From assembly GCF_042684265.1 (NCBI RefSeq), contig NZ_JBHULB010000011.1, positions 62,001 to 126,000 on the forward strand: a stretch of 64,000 nt of DNA. Direction: 5' to 3'. The notes beneath the pieces are model-generated. The model was not told the DNA's origin and searched no databases. It was given only the letters and a program-made list of their open reading frames with translations. Below are positions 23,980-32,915 of this stretch, piece after piece; within the stretch, counting starts at the first letter, position 1, and the number at the start of each line of letters is the position of its first letter. Source of the stretch: Croceitalea marina (lineage in GTDB: Bacteria > Bacteroidota > Bacteroidia > Flavobacteriales > Flavobacteriaceae). Position numbers and translations under genes: made by a program.

Positions 23980-26900
23980 ATGTTCGACTTGCTCAAGAAA
24001 ACGCTTTTCTCCACTCGTTTAATGGCAGTTCTCTTCTTGGCTTTCGCCGTTGCTATGGGTATTGGCACTTTTATTGAAACCTGGTATAGCACTGAAACAG
24101 CAAGAATATATATTTATAATGCCACTTGGTTCGAGGTAATCATGGTGTTTTTTGTCATAAATTTTTCGGGCAATATTTTTAGGTATAATCTACTACAGTG
24201 GAAAAAATGGCCAGTTTTAATGCTGCACTTATCTTGGATTCTTATCATAGTGGGGGCAGGAATAACAAGATATTTGGGTTTTGAGGGTATGATGCCGATT
24301 CGCGAAGGTAATGCCGAAAAGGTGTTCTACTCAGATAAAACCTATTTAACTGTTTTTGTAGATGGCGAGATTAACGGTGATACGCGTCGAAGGGTTTTAG
24401 AAGACGATATTTTAGTTACCCCTGAGGGTAAACGTTCAAGTCTCCCATGGAAGAGTGATTTTAACGGACAGCCTTTTCAAATAGATTTTATTGATTTTAA
24501 ATGGGGCGCTAATAAAGAATGGGTTGCGGACGAAACGGGAAAAAATTATCTAAAAATAGTGGAGGCCGGTGATGGGCAACGCCATGAACATTATTTAGAG
24601 GATGGAAAAATTGCCAACATCCACAATATTCTTTTTAGCTTAAATAAAGAGACTCAAGGCGCTATCAATATATTCACTACCGATAGTGTTTATACTATCA
24701 AGGCTGCATTTGATGGGGGTTTTATGCGAATGGCGGACCAATTTAAAGGTGAAGTCTTCAAAGATAGTCTGCAACAACTTCAATTACGGTCGCTATATAC
24801 CATGGCCGGAACTCAATTCGTAATACCAGAACCGGTAACAAAAGGTAAATACATAGCAGTACCATCAACAGTTCCAACGGCTAGAGATGGGGTTAAGGAT
24901 ACTTTGATTCTTGAGATAACTACTAATGGAAAAACCAGCATTCAAAAATTAACTGGTGAAAAGGGCATGTCCGATTTTTCAGATAAATTTTCACTAGGTG
25001 AACTGGATTTTTCTTTGAAATATGGTTCCAAAGCTTACGAGTTACCGTTTAATGTTAAGTTGAATGATTTTATTGCTGAAAAGTATCCAGGTACTGAGAG
25101 TAGTTATAAATCTTTTATGAGTAAAATTACCGTTGAAGATGAGCGCTCTTTTGATTACGACATATTTATGAATCATGTACTTGACCATAAAGGATATCGC
25201 TTTTTTCAAGCTAGTTTTATGCCCGATGAAAAAGGGACTATTTTATCAGTAAATCATGATAGGTGGGGCACTTGGGTTACCTATGCCGGTTATTTTTTGC
25301 TATACATTGGCTTGATGGGTATTATGTTCTTTGGTAAAACGCGCTTCAAAGATTTGACTAAATTGTTGGATAAATTGAAGGCTAAAAAAGAGACTTTATC
25401 CCTAATTGTATTTTTATTCTGTTCACTTGGTATTATTGCCCAAAATGCAAATGATGCTCACGCCCACAATGGCCTACCTACACAATTTCAGATAGACTCC
25501 GTTTTAAAGGCAACAACAGTCTCTAAGGAACATGCCGATAAATTCGGAACTTTAATTATTCAAGACGAAGGCGGGCGTATGAAGCCTATTCATACTTTTT
25601 CTTCTGAATTACTACGTAGAATTAGTGGTAAAAATTCATATAAGGATTTAAACTCAAACCAAGTCTTTATCTCGATGATGCTAAACCCAGTGCTTTGGTA
25701 TAACACTGAGTTTATTTCTCTAGGGGAAAAAGGAAATGATAGTATTAGAAAAATTGTTGGTGTAGCGAAAAAGCAGAAGTTTGTTAAGGCCACCGACTTT
25801 TTTGATGCTAAGGGCAATTATAAGTTACAACCTTATATTCGAGAGGCAACTTCTACGACTAATCCTAATAAATTTCAAAAAGACTTTAAGAAAGCCTCTG
25901 AGCGGTTGAGCCTGTTAGATGTCGCTTTAAGCGGAAAGATGATGAAGATATTTCCCTTATTGAACGATGAAAATAATAAATGGATTGCTGCTGTTGAATA
26001 TCGTTCTGGACAGTTTCAGGTACAAGACTCCTTGTATGCCAATTTTATGAATAATGCTATTCCGTATTATTTAAATACTGTTAAAAATGCCATTGTATCA
26101 GGTGATTATACCGAGTCTAATAAATTGTTGGAAGCCTTTCATCAAAATCAGAAAAATCATGGGTCTGAGGTTTTGCCTAGCGACCAAAAGATTAAAACCG
26201 AAATAATTTATAATAAGATAGGCATTTTTAACCGTTTATACCAATACTACGTAATGGTTGGGGGGCTGCTGTTCTTCATCTTAATTTTTAGAATATTTAA
26301 AGACCGTGAGATATGGAAAGCAGCCACATACTTCTTTAAGGGCTTAATTATTTTATTATTTGTTTGGCATACAGCGGGCTTGGTTTTGCGCTGGTATATT
26401 TCTGGTCACGCACCATGGAGTGATGCTTATGAAAGTATTTTGTATGTTTCTTGGGCTACCATGGGCATGGGTCTATTGCTTGGAATTCGTAAAAGTGATT
26501 TGACACTTGCAGCAAGTGCTTTTGTAACCGCCTTGTTGTTGTGGGTCGCGCATCAAAGTTGGGTTGATCCAGAAATTGCCAATCTACAACCGGTATTAGA
26601 TAGTTATTGGTTGATGATACATGTTGCGGTAATTGTAGGAAGCTACGGCCCTTTAACCGTGGGTATGATATTAGGGGTAGTATCTTTATTACTGATCACG
26701 CTTACTAACAAAAAGAATAAAAAACGTATAGACATTAATCTTAAAGAGCTCACCACCATTAATGAACTAGCTTTAACAGTTGGTTTAGTTATGCTGACCA
26801 TAGGAAATTTTCTTGGAGGACAATGGGCCAACGAAAGTTGGGGTCGCTATTGGGGCTGGGATCCAAAAGAAACTTGGGCCTTAATTTCAATAATGATTTA

Positions 26901-27150
26901 TGCTTTTGTCCTACACATGAGATTGGTACCAGGCTTAAGGGGCAGATGGACTTTTAGTTTTGCAAGTATCGTAGCTTATGCAAGTATTATGATGACTTAT
27001 TTTGGGGTAAATTTTTATCTCTCTGGATTACATAGCTATGCGAGCGGAGATCAAGTTATAACGCCAAATTTTATATGGTACACAGTTCTTGGGGTTTTTA
27101 TTTTAGGAGGAATTAGCCTTTGGAGGTATAAGGTCAACTATTCAAAATAG
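23980..27150 (+). CDS. ccsA: fused cytochrome c biogenesis protein CcsBA (ResB-CcsA)
   Basis: This 1056-residue membrane protein attaches haem to c-type cytochromes in System II. The ResB half has N-terminal membrane helices (AVLFLAFAVAMGIGTFIETWY, then a helix pair) and a long periplasmic domain to residue ~430. A central helix pair and a second extracytoplasmic stretch follow. The CcsA half (from ~760) ends with the WWD haem-handling motif (ESWGRYWGWDPKETWALI near 965). The start at 23980 begins with the first amphipathic segment. A TACTTTTG -7 element is at 23954-23961. It is divergent from the DUF2520 operon. Confidence 0.94.
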   Translation: MFDLLKKTLFSTRLMAVLFLAFAVAMGIGTFIETWYSTETARIYIYNATWFEVIMVFFVINFSGNIFRYNLLQWKKWPVLMLHLSWILIIVGAGITRYLGFEGMMPIREGNAEKVFYSDKTYLTVFVDGEINGDTRRRVLEDDILVTPEGKRSSLPWKSDFNGQPFQIDFIDFKWGANKEWVADETGKNYLKIVEAGDGQRHEHYLEDGKIANIHNILFSLNKETQGAINIFTTDSVYTIKAAFDGGFMRMADQFKGEVFKDSLQQLQLRSLYTMAGTQFVIPEPVTKGKYIAVPSTVPTARDGVKDTLILEITTNGKTSIQKLTGEKGMSDFSDKFSLGELDFSLKYGSKAYELPFNVKLNDFIAEKYPGTESSYKSFMSKITVEDERSFDYDIFMNHVLDHKGYRFFQASFMPDEKGTILSVNHDRWGTWVTYAGYFLLYIGLMGIMFFGKTRFKDLTKLLDKLKAKKETLSLIVFLFCSLGIIAQNANDAHAHNGLPTQFQIDSVLKATTVSKEHADKFGTLIIQDEGGRMKPIHTFSSELLRRISGKNSYKDLNSNQVFISMMLNPVLWYNTEFISLGEKGNDSIRKIVGVAKKQKFVKATDFFDAKGNYKLQPYIREATSTTNPNKFQKDFKKASERLSLLDVALSGKMMKIFPLLNDENNKWIAAVEYRSGQFQVQDSLYANFMNNAIPYYLNTVKNAIVSGDYTESNKLLEAFHQNQKNHGSEVLPSDQKIKTEIIYNKIGIFNRLYQYYVMVGGLLFFILIFRIFKDREIWKAATYFFKGLIILLFVWHTAGLVLRWYISGHAPWSDAYESILYVSWATMGMGLLLGIRKSDLTLAASAFVTALLLWVAHQSWVDPEIANLQPVLDSYWLMIHVAVIVGSYGPLTVGMILGVVSLLLITLTNKKNKKRIDINLKELTTINELALTVGLVMLTIGNFLGGQWANESWGRYWGWDPKETWALISIMIYAFVLHMRLVPGLRGRWTFSFASIVAYASIMMTYFGVNFYLSGLHSYASGDQVITPNFIWYTVLGVFILGGISLWRYKVNYSK

Positions 27151-27189
27151 AACTGAAAATTGGAGTTTTAATTTTTTTTGCCATCTTTG
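27060..27189 (+). promoter_or_regulatory. putative promoter of the MATE gene leader
   Basis: TTG at 27060-27062 is followed after 19 bases by CATCTTTG (27082... the -7 box ends at 27189 in this gap: box 27182-27189), one base off TAnnTTTG. The distance from TTG as measured within the gap is given by TTG 27160-27162 and box 27182-27189. A start near 27195 gives a leader of about 120 bases holding the 27226-27282 structure. Confidence 0.4.
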
Positions 27190-27225
27190 TATCATTATGA
27201 AGTTATAGAAATTATGTATTCGATA

Positions 27226-27282
27226 GATGTCACGGCCGCAAGGCGATTTAATTAGCTGAAACACTTTTTCGGCTAAGGCATC
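27226..27282 (+). ncRNA. candidate structured leader RNA (three-way junction) of the MATE gene
   Basis: Three stems can form together. P1 is GATGTC (27226-27231) with GGCATC (27277-27282), six pairs with one G-U. P2 is GCC/GGC (27235-27237 with 27242-27244) closed by a GCAA tetraloop. P3 is ten pairs (27252-27261 with 27267-27276, one G-U), stacked directly on P1. A U-rich tract (27284-27293) follows P1. I do not recognise it as a known riboswitch class; folding and covariation were not computed. Confidence 0.5.
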
Positions 27283-27314
27283 ATTTTCTTTTTACTAACA
27301 TAATTTCAGTCATA

Positions 27315-28727
27315 ATGACATCACAACAACAACCTTTATCAATAAAAAAACTATTTCATTATTTTATAAGTGCCGTAACAGGTAAAGAAACGGAGTTCAC
27401 TTCTGGTAGTATTCGTAAGGCAATTTTCATGCTTTCCATCCCTATGATTCTAGAAATGATGATGGAGTCCATTTTCGCCATTGTCGATATTGCCTATGTT
27501 TCTCAAGTGAGCGTTAACGCAGTGGCCACCATTGGGTTAACGGAGTCCGTTGTAACTTTGGTATATGCCGTAGCAATAGGGTTAAGTATTGCCGCCACTG
27601 CTGTCGTAGCACGCCGAGTGGGAGAGAAAGATATTCAAGGAGCTCGAAATGCCGCAGTACAGGCAATATTTTTAGGAGTTTTAATTGCCTTGGTAGTAGG
27701 TATAATAGGTTTTTTATACCATAAAGAGATACTTGCCCTTATGGGGGCAGAACCCGATTTGATTGCCGAAGGGGCAGGGTATACCAAATGGCTTCTTGGA
27801 GGTAATATTACCATTCTTTTATTATTCTTGATCAATGCTATTTTTCGCGGTGCCGGTGACGCATCCATTGCTATGTGGACCCTTATTCTATCAAACGGAT
27901 TGAATATCATTTTAGACCCATTTTTTATATTCGGATGGGGTCCTTTTCCAGAATTGGGCGTTATGGGTGCAGCTGTCGCTACCAATATTGGCCGTGGATC
28001 TGCAGTTTTGTTTCAGCTTGGCATCCTATTTTTTGGTTGGGGCAAAATTAAACTTGTGTTAAAGGATATCTCGCTAAATATTGGTGTAATGCTAAATCTA
28101 ATTAAAGTTTCCCTTGGTGGTATTGCGCAATTTTTAATTGGTACATCGAGCTGGGTATTTTTAATGCGTATCATGTCAGAATTTGGCAGTGAAGTATTGG
28201 CCGGGTACACTATTGCGATTAGAGTAATACTATTTACATTAATGCCCTCTTGGGGTATGAGTAATGCTGCTGCGACTCTTGTAGGTCAGAATTTAGGTGC
28301 AAACCAACCCGAAAGGGCGGAGACCTCTGTCTGGAAAACCGGCAAGTACAATGCTATCTTTATGGGTATTGTTTCACTTGTATATCTTCTTTTTGCTGAG
28401 CAAATTGTAGGGTGGTTCAATACAAATCCGGTGGTTGTCAAAAATGGGGCCCTCTGTTTACAGATTATTGCCTTGGGCTATATATTTTATGCTTATGGTA
28501 TGGTCGTTACCCAAGCTTTTAATGGTTCGGGGGATACAAGAACACCTACAAGGCTTAATTTAATTGCCTTCTGGATGTTTCAGTTACCAATGGCATATCT
28601 TTTGGCTTTAACTTTTGATTTTGGGGCAATGGGCGTTTTTATCGCTATTACGGCTGCCCAAGTATTTTTGGCCATACTTTCTATGATTTGGTTTAAGAAA
28701 GGAAGGTGGAAAACAATACAAGTCTAG
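27315..28727 (+). CDS. MATE family efflux transporter
   Basis: This 470-residue cation-driven multidrug/toxin exporter has twelve membrane helices. The first MatE repeat starts near residue 35 (IRKAIFMLSIPMILEMMMESIFAIVDIAYVSQ), the second near 265 (LIKVSLGGIAQFLIGTSSWVFLMRIMSEFG). The NorM-type conserved GAGDASIAM-like segment appears as FRGAGDASIAMW. The substrate is unknown. An unusual leader region (27151-27314) precedes it, with a candidate structured RNA, so expression may respond to a ligand (inference). Confidence 0.93.
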   Translation: MTSQQQPLSIKKLFHYFISAVTGKETEFTSGSIRKAIFMLSIPMILEMMMESIFAIVDIAYVSQVSVNAVATIGLTESVVTLVYAVAIGLSIAATAVVARRVGEKDIQGARNAAVQAIFLGVLIALVVGIIGFLYHKEILALMGAEPDLIAEGAGYTKWLLGGNITILLLFLINAIFRGAGDASIAMWTLILSNGLNIILDPFFIFGWGPFPELGVMGAAVATNIGRGSAVLFQLGILFFGWGKIKLVLKDISLNIGVMLNLIKVSLGGIAQFLIGTSSWVFLMRIMSEFGSEVLAGYTIAIRVILFTLMPSWGMSNAAATLVGQNLGANQPERAETSVWKTGKYNAIFMGIVSLVYLLFAEQIVGWFNTNPVVVKNGALCLQIIALGYIFYAYGMVVTQAFNGSGDTRTPTRLNLIAFWMFQLPMAYLLALTFDFGAMGVFIAITAAQVFLAILSMIWFKKGRWKTIQV

Positions 28728-28810
28728 TAATTCTTTTATCTCCACAAATTCATAGCAAGTTTGTTACAAATGATTTCGTTAAATTTAAAAATTCAAAAAA
28801 CGATTTCCTT

Positions 28811-29980
28811 ATGAATAAAAGTTTTAAAGGAATTAATACGATTTGCACGCATGTTGGCGAAGTAAAAGATGAACAATTTAAAGGTGCTGTTTCCCCAATA
28901 TATATGTCCTCTTCCTATGCTTTTGAAGATGTTGACGTCAAAAGATATCCAAGATATTTTAATACACCCAACCAAGAAGCATTGTCCAAGAAAATTGCAG
29001 CTTTAGAGCATGCCGAGAGTGCTCTTATTTTTGGTAGCGGAATGGCAGCAATAAGTCATGCCTTAATGGCATTTTTAAAAGCCGGCGACCATGTTTTATT
29101 GCAACAAACCTTATATGGTGGCACGTATAACTTTGCTGTGACCCAGTTTGAAAAATATGGTATTGAATACTCTTTCACTGAAGGTTGGACAGTTGAAGAT
29201 TTTGAAAAGAAAATAAAACCGAATACTAAAGTAATTTATATAGAAACGCCTTCAAATCCGCTTTTAACGATTACTGATATGGAAGGGGTGGCAAATTTAT
29301 CTAAACAGCATGGGCTCATTTCTATGATTGATAATACGTTTGCTAGTCCTGTAAATCAGAATCCGATTGATTTTGGTATTGATATCGTCCTTCATAGTGC
29401 CACAAAGTATATGGGCGGACATTCAGATATTTGTGCCGGCGCAGTTGTGGCATCTAAAGAACACATTCATACGATTTGGGAATCCTCTATTTGTTTTGGG
29501 GGAAGTTTAAGTGACCAAACTGTTTGGTTGTTAGAACGTAGTTTGAAGACTATGGGGTTGCGGATAAAAGCCCAAAATGAGAATGCCCAGAAAATGGCAG
29601 AGTTTTTGGCTTACCATCAAGATGTTGATGCGGTTTATTATCCAGGATTGGGAAGTCATCCTGACCATGAAATCGCAAAAAAACAAATGAACGGATTTGG
29701 CGGAATGCTTTCTTTTGAATTAAAAGAAGGCATAAATGCATCGGAGTTCATGAAAAATTTACAACTAATTAAACCTTCTATGAGCTTGGCCGGAGTGGAG
29801 AGTACGGTACTTTTACCCGTATTAACTTCGCATTCATTGATGTCGACCGAGGATAGGGCCAAGCAGGGTATCAAAGATGGACTAATCCGTTTTTCTGTTG
29901 GAATAGAGGAAGTAGAAGATTTGATAACAGATATTGAGCAAGCCTTGGCGCAGCTAAAGTCAAAAAAAGTTTTGGTATAA
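28811..29980 (+). CDS. trans-sulfuration family PLP-dependent enzyme
   Basis: This 389-residue Cys/Met-metabolism PLP enzyme is of the cystathionine gamma-synthase/beta-lyase/methionine gamma-lyase group. The PLP lysine lies in the HSATKYMGGHSDI motif (near residue 203). YxxxxNPxxxALExxIAxLE-like geometry appears as FNTPNQEALSKKIAALE. ETPSNPLL is also typical. Exact reaction cannot be decided by eye. The ATG at 28811 was chosen because homology starts at once; a longer frame from 28706 would add a poorly conserved 35-residue extension. Its stop overlaps the bshB1 start by one base. Confidence 0.9.
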   Translation: MNKSFKGINTICTHVGEVKDEQFKGAVSPIYMSSSYAFEDVDVKRYPRYFNTPNQEALSKKIAALEHAESALIFGSGMAAISHALMAFLKAGDHVLLQQTLYGGTYNFAVTQFEKYGIEYSFTEGWTVEDFEKKIKPNTKVIYIETPSNPLLTITDMEGVANLSKQHGLISMIDNTFASPVNQNPIDFGIDIVLHSATKYMGGHSDICAGAVVASKEHIHTIWESSICFGGSLSDQTVWLLERSLKTMGLRIKAQNENAQKMAEFLAYHQDVDAVYYPGLGSHPDHEIAKKQMNGFGGMLSFELKEGINASEFMKNLQLIKPSMSLAGVESTVLLPVLTSHSLMSTEDRAKQGIKDGLIRFSVGIEEVEDLITDIEQALAQLKSKKVLV

Positions 29981-30702
29981 TGAAGTTAGATATTTTGGTT
30001 TTTGGAGCGCACCCAGATGATGCTGAGCTAGGGGCAGGGGCAACTATAGCAAAAGAGGTGGCCAAAGGTAAAAAAGTTGGAATAATAGATTTGACCCGAG
30101 GGGAGTTAGGTACTCGTGGCACTGCTGAAATTAGGGATTCAGAGGCCAGTGCAGCGGCAAAAGTTTTAGGTATCTCCGTACGCGAAAATCTAGGTTTTGC
30201 AGATGGTTTTTTTGTTAATGATAGAACACATCAATTAGAAATAATTAAGATACTTCGTAAGTATAGACCAGAGATTGTTTTATGCAATGCTATCGATGAC
30301 CGTCATATCGATCATGGAAAAGGTAGTAAGTTGGTCAGTGATGCCTGCTTTTTAAGCGGACTAAAAAAAATAAGCACCGAGCAAGATGATAATGGAGGGC
30401 TTCAGGAGCCGTGGAGACCTAAAGTTGTATATCATTATATACAGTGGAAAGATTTGGTTCCAGATTTTGTAGTGGATGTTACAGGTTTTATCGATAAAAA
30501 AACAGACGCTATTCTTGCCTATAGCTCACAGTTCTTTGACCCAAACAGTAATGAGCCTGAAACACCCATTAGTAGTAAGAATTTTATAGATAGCGTGAAT
30601 TATCGGGCCCGAGATTTAGGGCGATTGATAGGTGTTGAGTATGCCGAAGGTTTTACAGTAGAGCGTTATTTGGCCGTTGATAGCATAAGCGATTTAATCT
30701 AG
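29980..30702 (+). CDS. bshB1: bacillithiol biosynthesis deacetylase BshB1
   Basis: This 240-residue LmbE/PIG-L zinc enzyme removes the acetyl group from GlcNAc-malate in bacillithiol synthesis. The metal motif is GAHPDDAELGAG (residues 8-19) and the distal ligand is DRHIDHGKGS (near 107-116). Length and the N-terminal KLDILVFGAHPDDAE pattern fit BshB1 rather than the larger secreted PIG-L proteins. It is translationally coupled to the upstream trans-sulfuration enzyme (TAATG overlap), an arrangement that suggests a link between cysteine supply and the thiol (inference). Its stop codon shares CTAG with the convergent kinase. Confidence 0.9.
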   Translation: MKLDILVFGAHPDDAELGAGATIAKEVAKGKKVGIIDLTRGELGTRGTAEIRDSEASAAAKVLGISVRENLGFADGFFVNDRTHQLEIIKILRKYRPEIVLCNAIDDRHIDHGKGSKLVSDACFLSGLKKISTEQDDNGGLQEPWRPKVVYHYIQWKDLVPDFVVDVTGFIDKKTDAILAYSSQFFDPNSNEPETPISSKNFIDSVNYRARDLGRLIGVEYAEGFTVERYLAVDSISDLI

Positions 30703-32792
30703 CCTGCCTGTTTGTATTTAGACCTTTCTTTAGGTAGGGTGAAATAGAATATAGATCCTTTGTTAACCTTGCTGTCTACCCATATTTTACCATTATTTTT
30801 TTCAACCATTTCTCGGCATAGTGATAAACCAAGTCCGGTTCCTTTTTCGTTATTGGTACCATAGGTGGTAACATTTGAATAATCGGATAATATTTTTTCT
30901 TGCATATCCAAAGTCATTCCTACCCCCGTATCTTTTACTTGAACTTTCCAATGGTTTCCATCGTCAACCGTAGAAATAGTAATTAACCCATTTTCTGGGG
31001 TGAACTTTAAAGAATTGCTAATGAGGTTTCTAATTACAATATCTATCTGATTTTGATCTGCCCATGCATTTGGGGCATCTTTAATGTGATTAATAATTTT
31101 GATGGATTTATTCTCGGCCATTTCAGATAATAACTTTATGTTTCTATCCACAAGATTGGTAATGGAGAAGTTTTTAGGTTTTGTCAATGAACCGTTCATT
31201 TGTGACTGCCCCCAAGACAATAAGTTGTTTAAGGTGAAGAATACATTGTCTACATCTGACTTTAATTTAGGAATGAATGAGTTCAGTTCTTCCTTCTTAA
31301 TATCCCCGTTAGAGAACATACGTAATAATTCTTGTAAAGCTCCGATAGGACCTCTTAAATCATGACCAATAATCGAAAAGAGTTTGTTCTTGGTTTTATT
31401 GATTTCATTTAGTTCTATTTCTCGCTTTTGAATTAAGATTGTTTTATGGTTAAGTTTTCTGTTCAAACGTTTCTGCATGTTTTGACTACGGACTACGAGG
31501 AACATGATGGCGCCAAGTATCAGAACGATCGATAAGGTTGAATAGATTATGATACGTTGCTTGGCAAGAACTTTTTCATTCTCTTCGATAAGCAACTCTT
31601 TTTGTTTTTCATAGTTTAACTTTGCCTTTAACAATGATAAACTTTTCTTATTATCATCTCTTGCTAGAGAATCCGTTAGTTTCTTATGTAACTCATGATA
31701 TAGTAGCGCGTTGGTATAATCGTTATTCTTTTTACTTATCTTGTATAGGGTATTGGCGCAGTCTTTTTGACCATTAATAGAGTTTATTGCGTTGGCCACT
31801 GCGTACCCTTTTTTAGCATATACCATTGCCAAGCTATCTTTTTCAAGACCTAAATAGGTTTGTGAAATTCCATTCAACATATCAATTTGGCCTCTTTTAT
31901 CATCTATTTTATCATGAATTAGATTGCTCTGCTCGTACCAATATAAGGCCCATTTGTATTTTTTCTGGTCAAGGTAAATTCGTCCTTTAACTTCATAGGC
32001 AAAAGCCAGCCAATCAAGAATTTGATGTTTTTCGAAGACCGAGATACCCTTATTTACGTTAAACATTGCATAGTCAAACCTTTTCATTTGCGAATAGGTC
32101 CATGCCATATTGCTAAAAGTCTGAGCTGAAGGAATCTCCTCGCCAATTTCCTCATTAATGGCTACTGTTTTTTCGTAGAACTTTAAAGCCTGCGCATAGT
32201 CTTTTTGAGATGTATAAAGACCGGCAATATTTTCATTTATTATTGATAATAGAAATTTATCATCTATTTCGGTGGCCAGATCTATACCTTTTAGATAACT
32301 ACTTAAAGCCTTAGAATAGTCTCCTAGATACCCATATTCACTAGCAATATTGTTTATTAAGTCGAGCTCTTGACTTTTTTTCATACCAGTTCTATCAATG
32401 GAGAGGGCTTTTTCATAGTTCTCTAGAGCGATTGCACTTTTCCCTTTTTCAGAGTAGTAATTACCGTAAAGGGCGTAACCTTCAATAATACCATATTTAT
32501 AATCTGTCGCTATACTTAAGTTTAAGGCCTTCTTAGAAATTGTTAAAAGGCTATCCGAATTTGAAAAACGGTAATATTGACCAAGACTAATAATAGCTTT
32601 AATATAAGAACTATCTTTCTCTGAAAACCCCTCTTTTAACCGTAATTCTCTGATAATATTGGAAACACTATCGATTTGTTGCTGTTGCGCGTGAATAGAT
32701 GGCAAGACAATACCAAAGAACATACAGAAGAGAATGTTCTTTAAAATGAATTTCCAAACAGTTTTTGGAATAAGCGTATTCATATTGACCAA
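30699..32792 (-). CDS. TPR-containing membrane histidine kinase (A)
   Basis: This 697-residue sensor has an N-terminal signal/anchor (residues 12-36), a periplasmic TPR array (~60-375), a coiled-coil linker and a membrane helix at ~414-434. The kinase core follows: H-box FSIIGHDLRGP (His477), N-box NLISNSLKF, G-boxes DTGVGM and GTGLGLSLCREMVEKNNGK. It has the architecture of Bacteroidota sensors in which TPRs bind peptide or protein ligands. No response regulator gene lies nearby. It is followed 123 bases upstream by a second kinase of the same architecture. Confidence 0.93.
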   Translation of the reverse strand: MVNMNTLIPKTVWKFILKNILFCMFFGIVLPSIHAQQQQIDSVSNIIRELRLKEGFSEKDSSYIKAIISLGQYYRFSNSDSLLTISKKALNLSIATDYKYGIIEGYALYGNYYSEKGKSAIALENYEKALSIDRTGMKKSQELDLINNIASEYGYLGDYSKALSSYLKGIDLATEIDDKFLLSIINENIAGLYTSQKDYAQALKFYEKTVAINEEIGEEIPSAQTFSNMAWTYSQMKRFDYAMFNVNKGISVFEKHQILDWLAFAYEVKGRIYLDQKKYKWALYWYEQSNLIHDKIDDKRGQIDMLNGISQTYLGLEKDSLAMVYAKKGYAVANAINSINGQKDCANTLYKISKKNNDYTNALLYHELHKKLTDSLARDDNKKSLSLLKAKLNYEKQKELLIEENEKVLAKQRIIIYSTLSIVLILGAIMFLVVRSQNMQKRLNRKLNHKTILIQKREIELNEINKTKNKLFSIIGHDLRGPIGALQELLRMFSNGDIKKEELNSFIPKLKSDVDNVFFTLNNLLSWGQSQMNGSLTKPKNFSITNLVDRNIKLLSEMAENKSIKIINHIKDAPNAWADQNQIDIVIRNLISNSLKFTPENGLITISTVDDGNHWKVQVKDTGVGMTLDMQEKILSDYSNVTTYGTNNEKGTGLGLSLCREMVEKNNGKIWVDSKVNKGSIFYFTLPKERSKYKQAG

Positions 32793-32915
32793 TGGTAGGT
32801 TTCAAAAGTAAATGTACTTTACATGTCTTTGGGGTACTAACAATTGTTGTGAACTACCGAATTTTGTGTGTTTTGGCATTAAAAACCTGTATTTCGTCGA
32901 TGTTTTTACTATATT

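Noticed and set aside
23850..24092. Longer start of the DUF2520 protein
   Set aside because: It would run across the promoter and start of the divergent ccsBA gene; the Rossmann motif starts at 23849.
27226..27282. Hammerhead ribozyme or a known riboswitch (fluoride, TPP, purine, mini-ykkC)
   Set aside because: Conserved core sequences of these classes (for example CUGAUGA with GAAA) are not present; only the three-stem shape is similar.
28706..28810. Longer start for the trans-sulfuration enzyme, overlapping the MATE gene
   Set aside because: The 35-residue extension is not like any enzyme N-terminus, and the family homology begins at the ATG at 28811.
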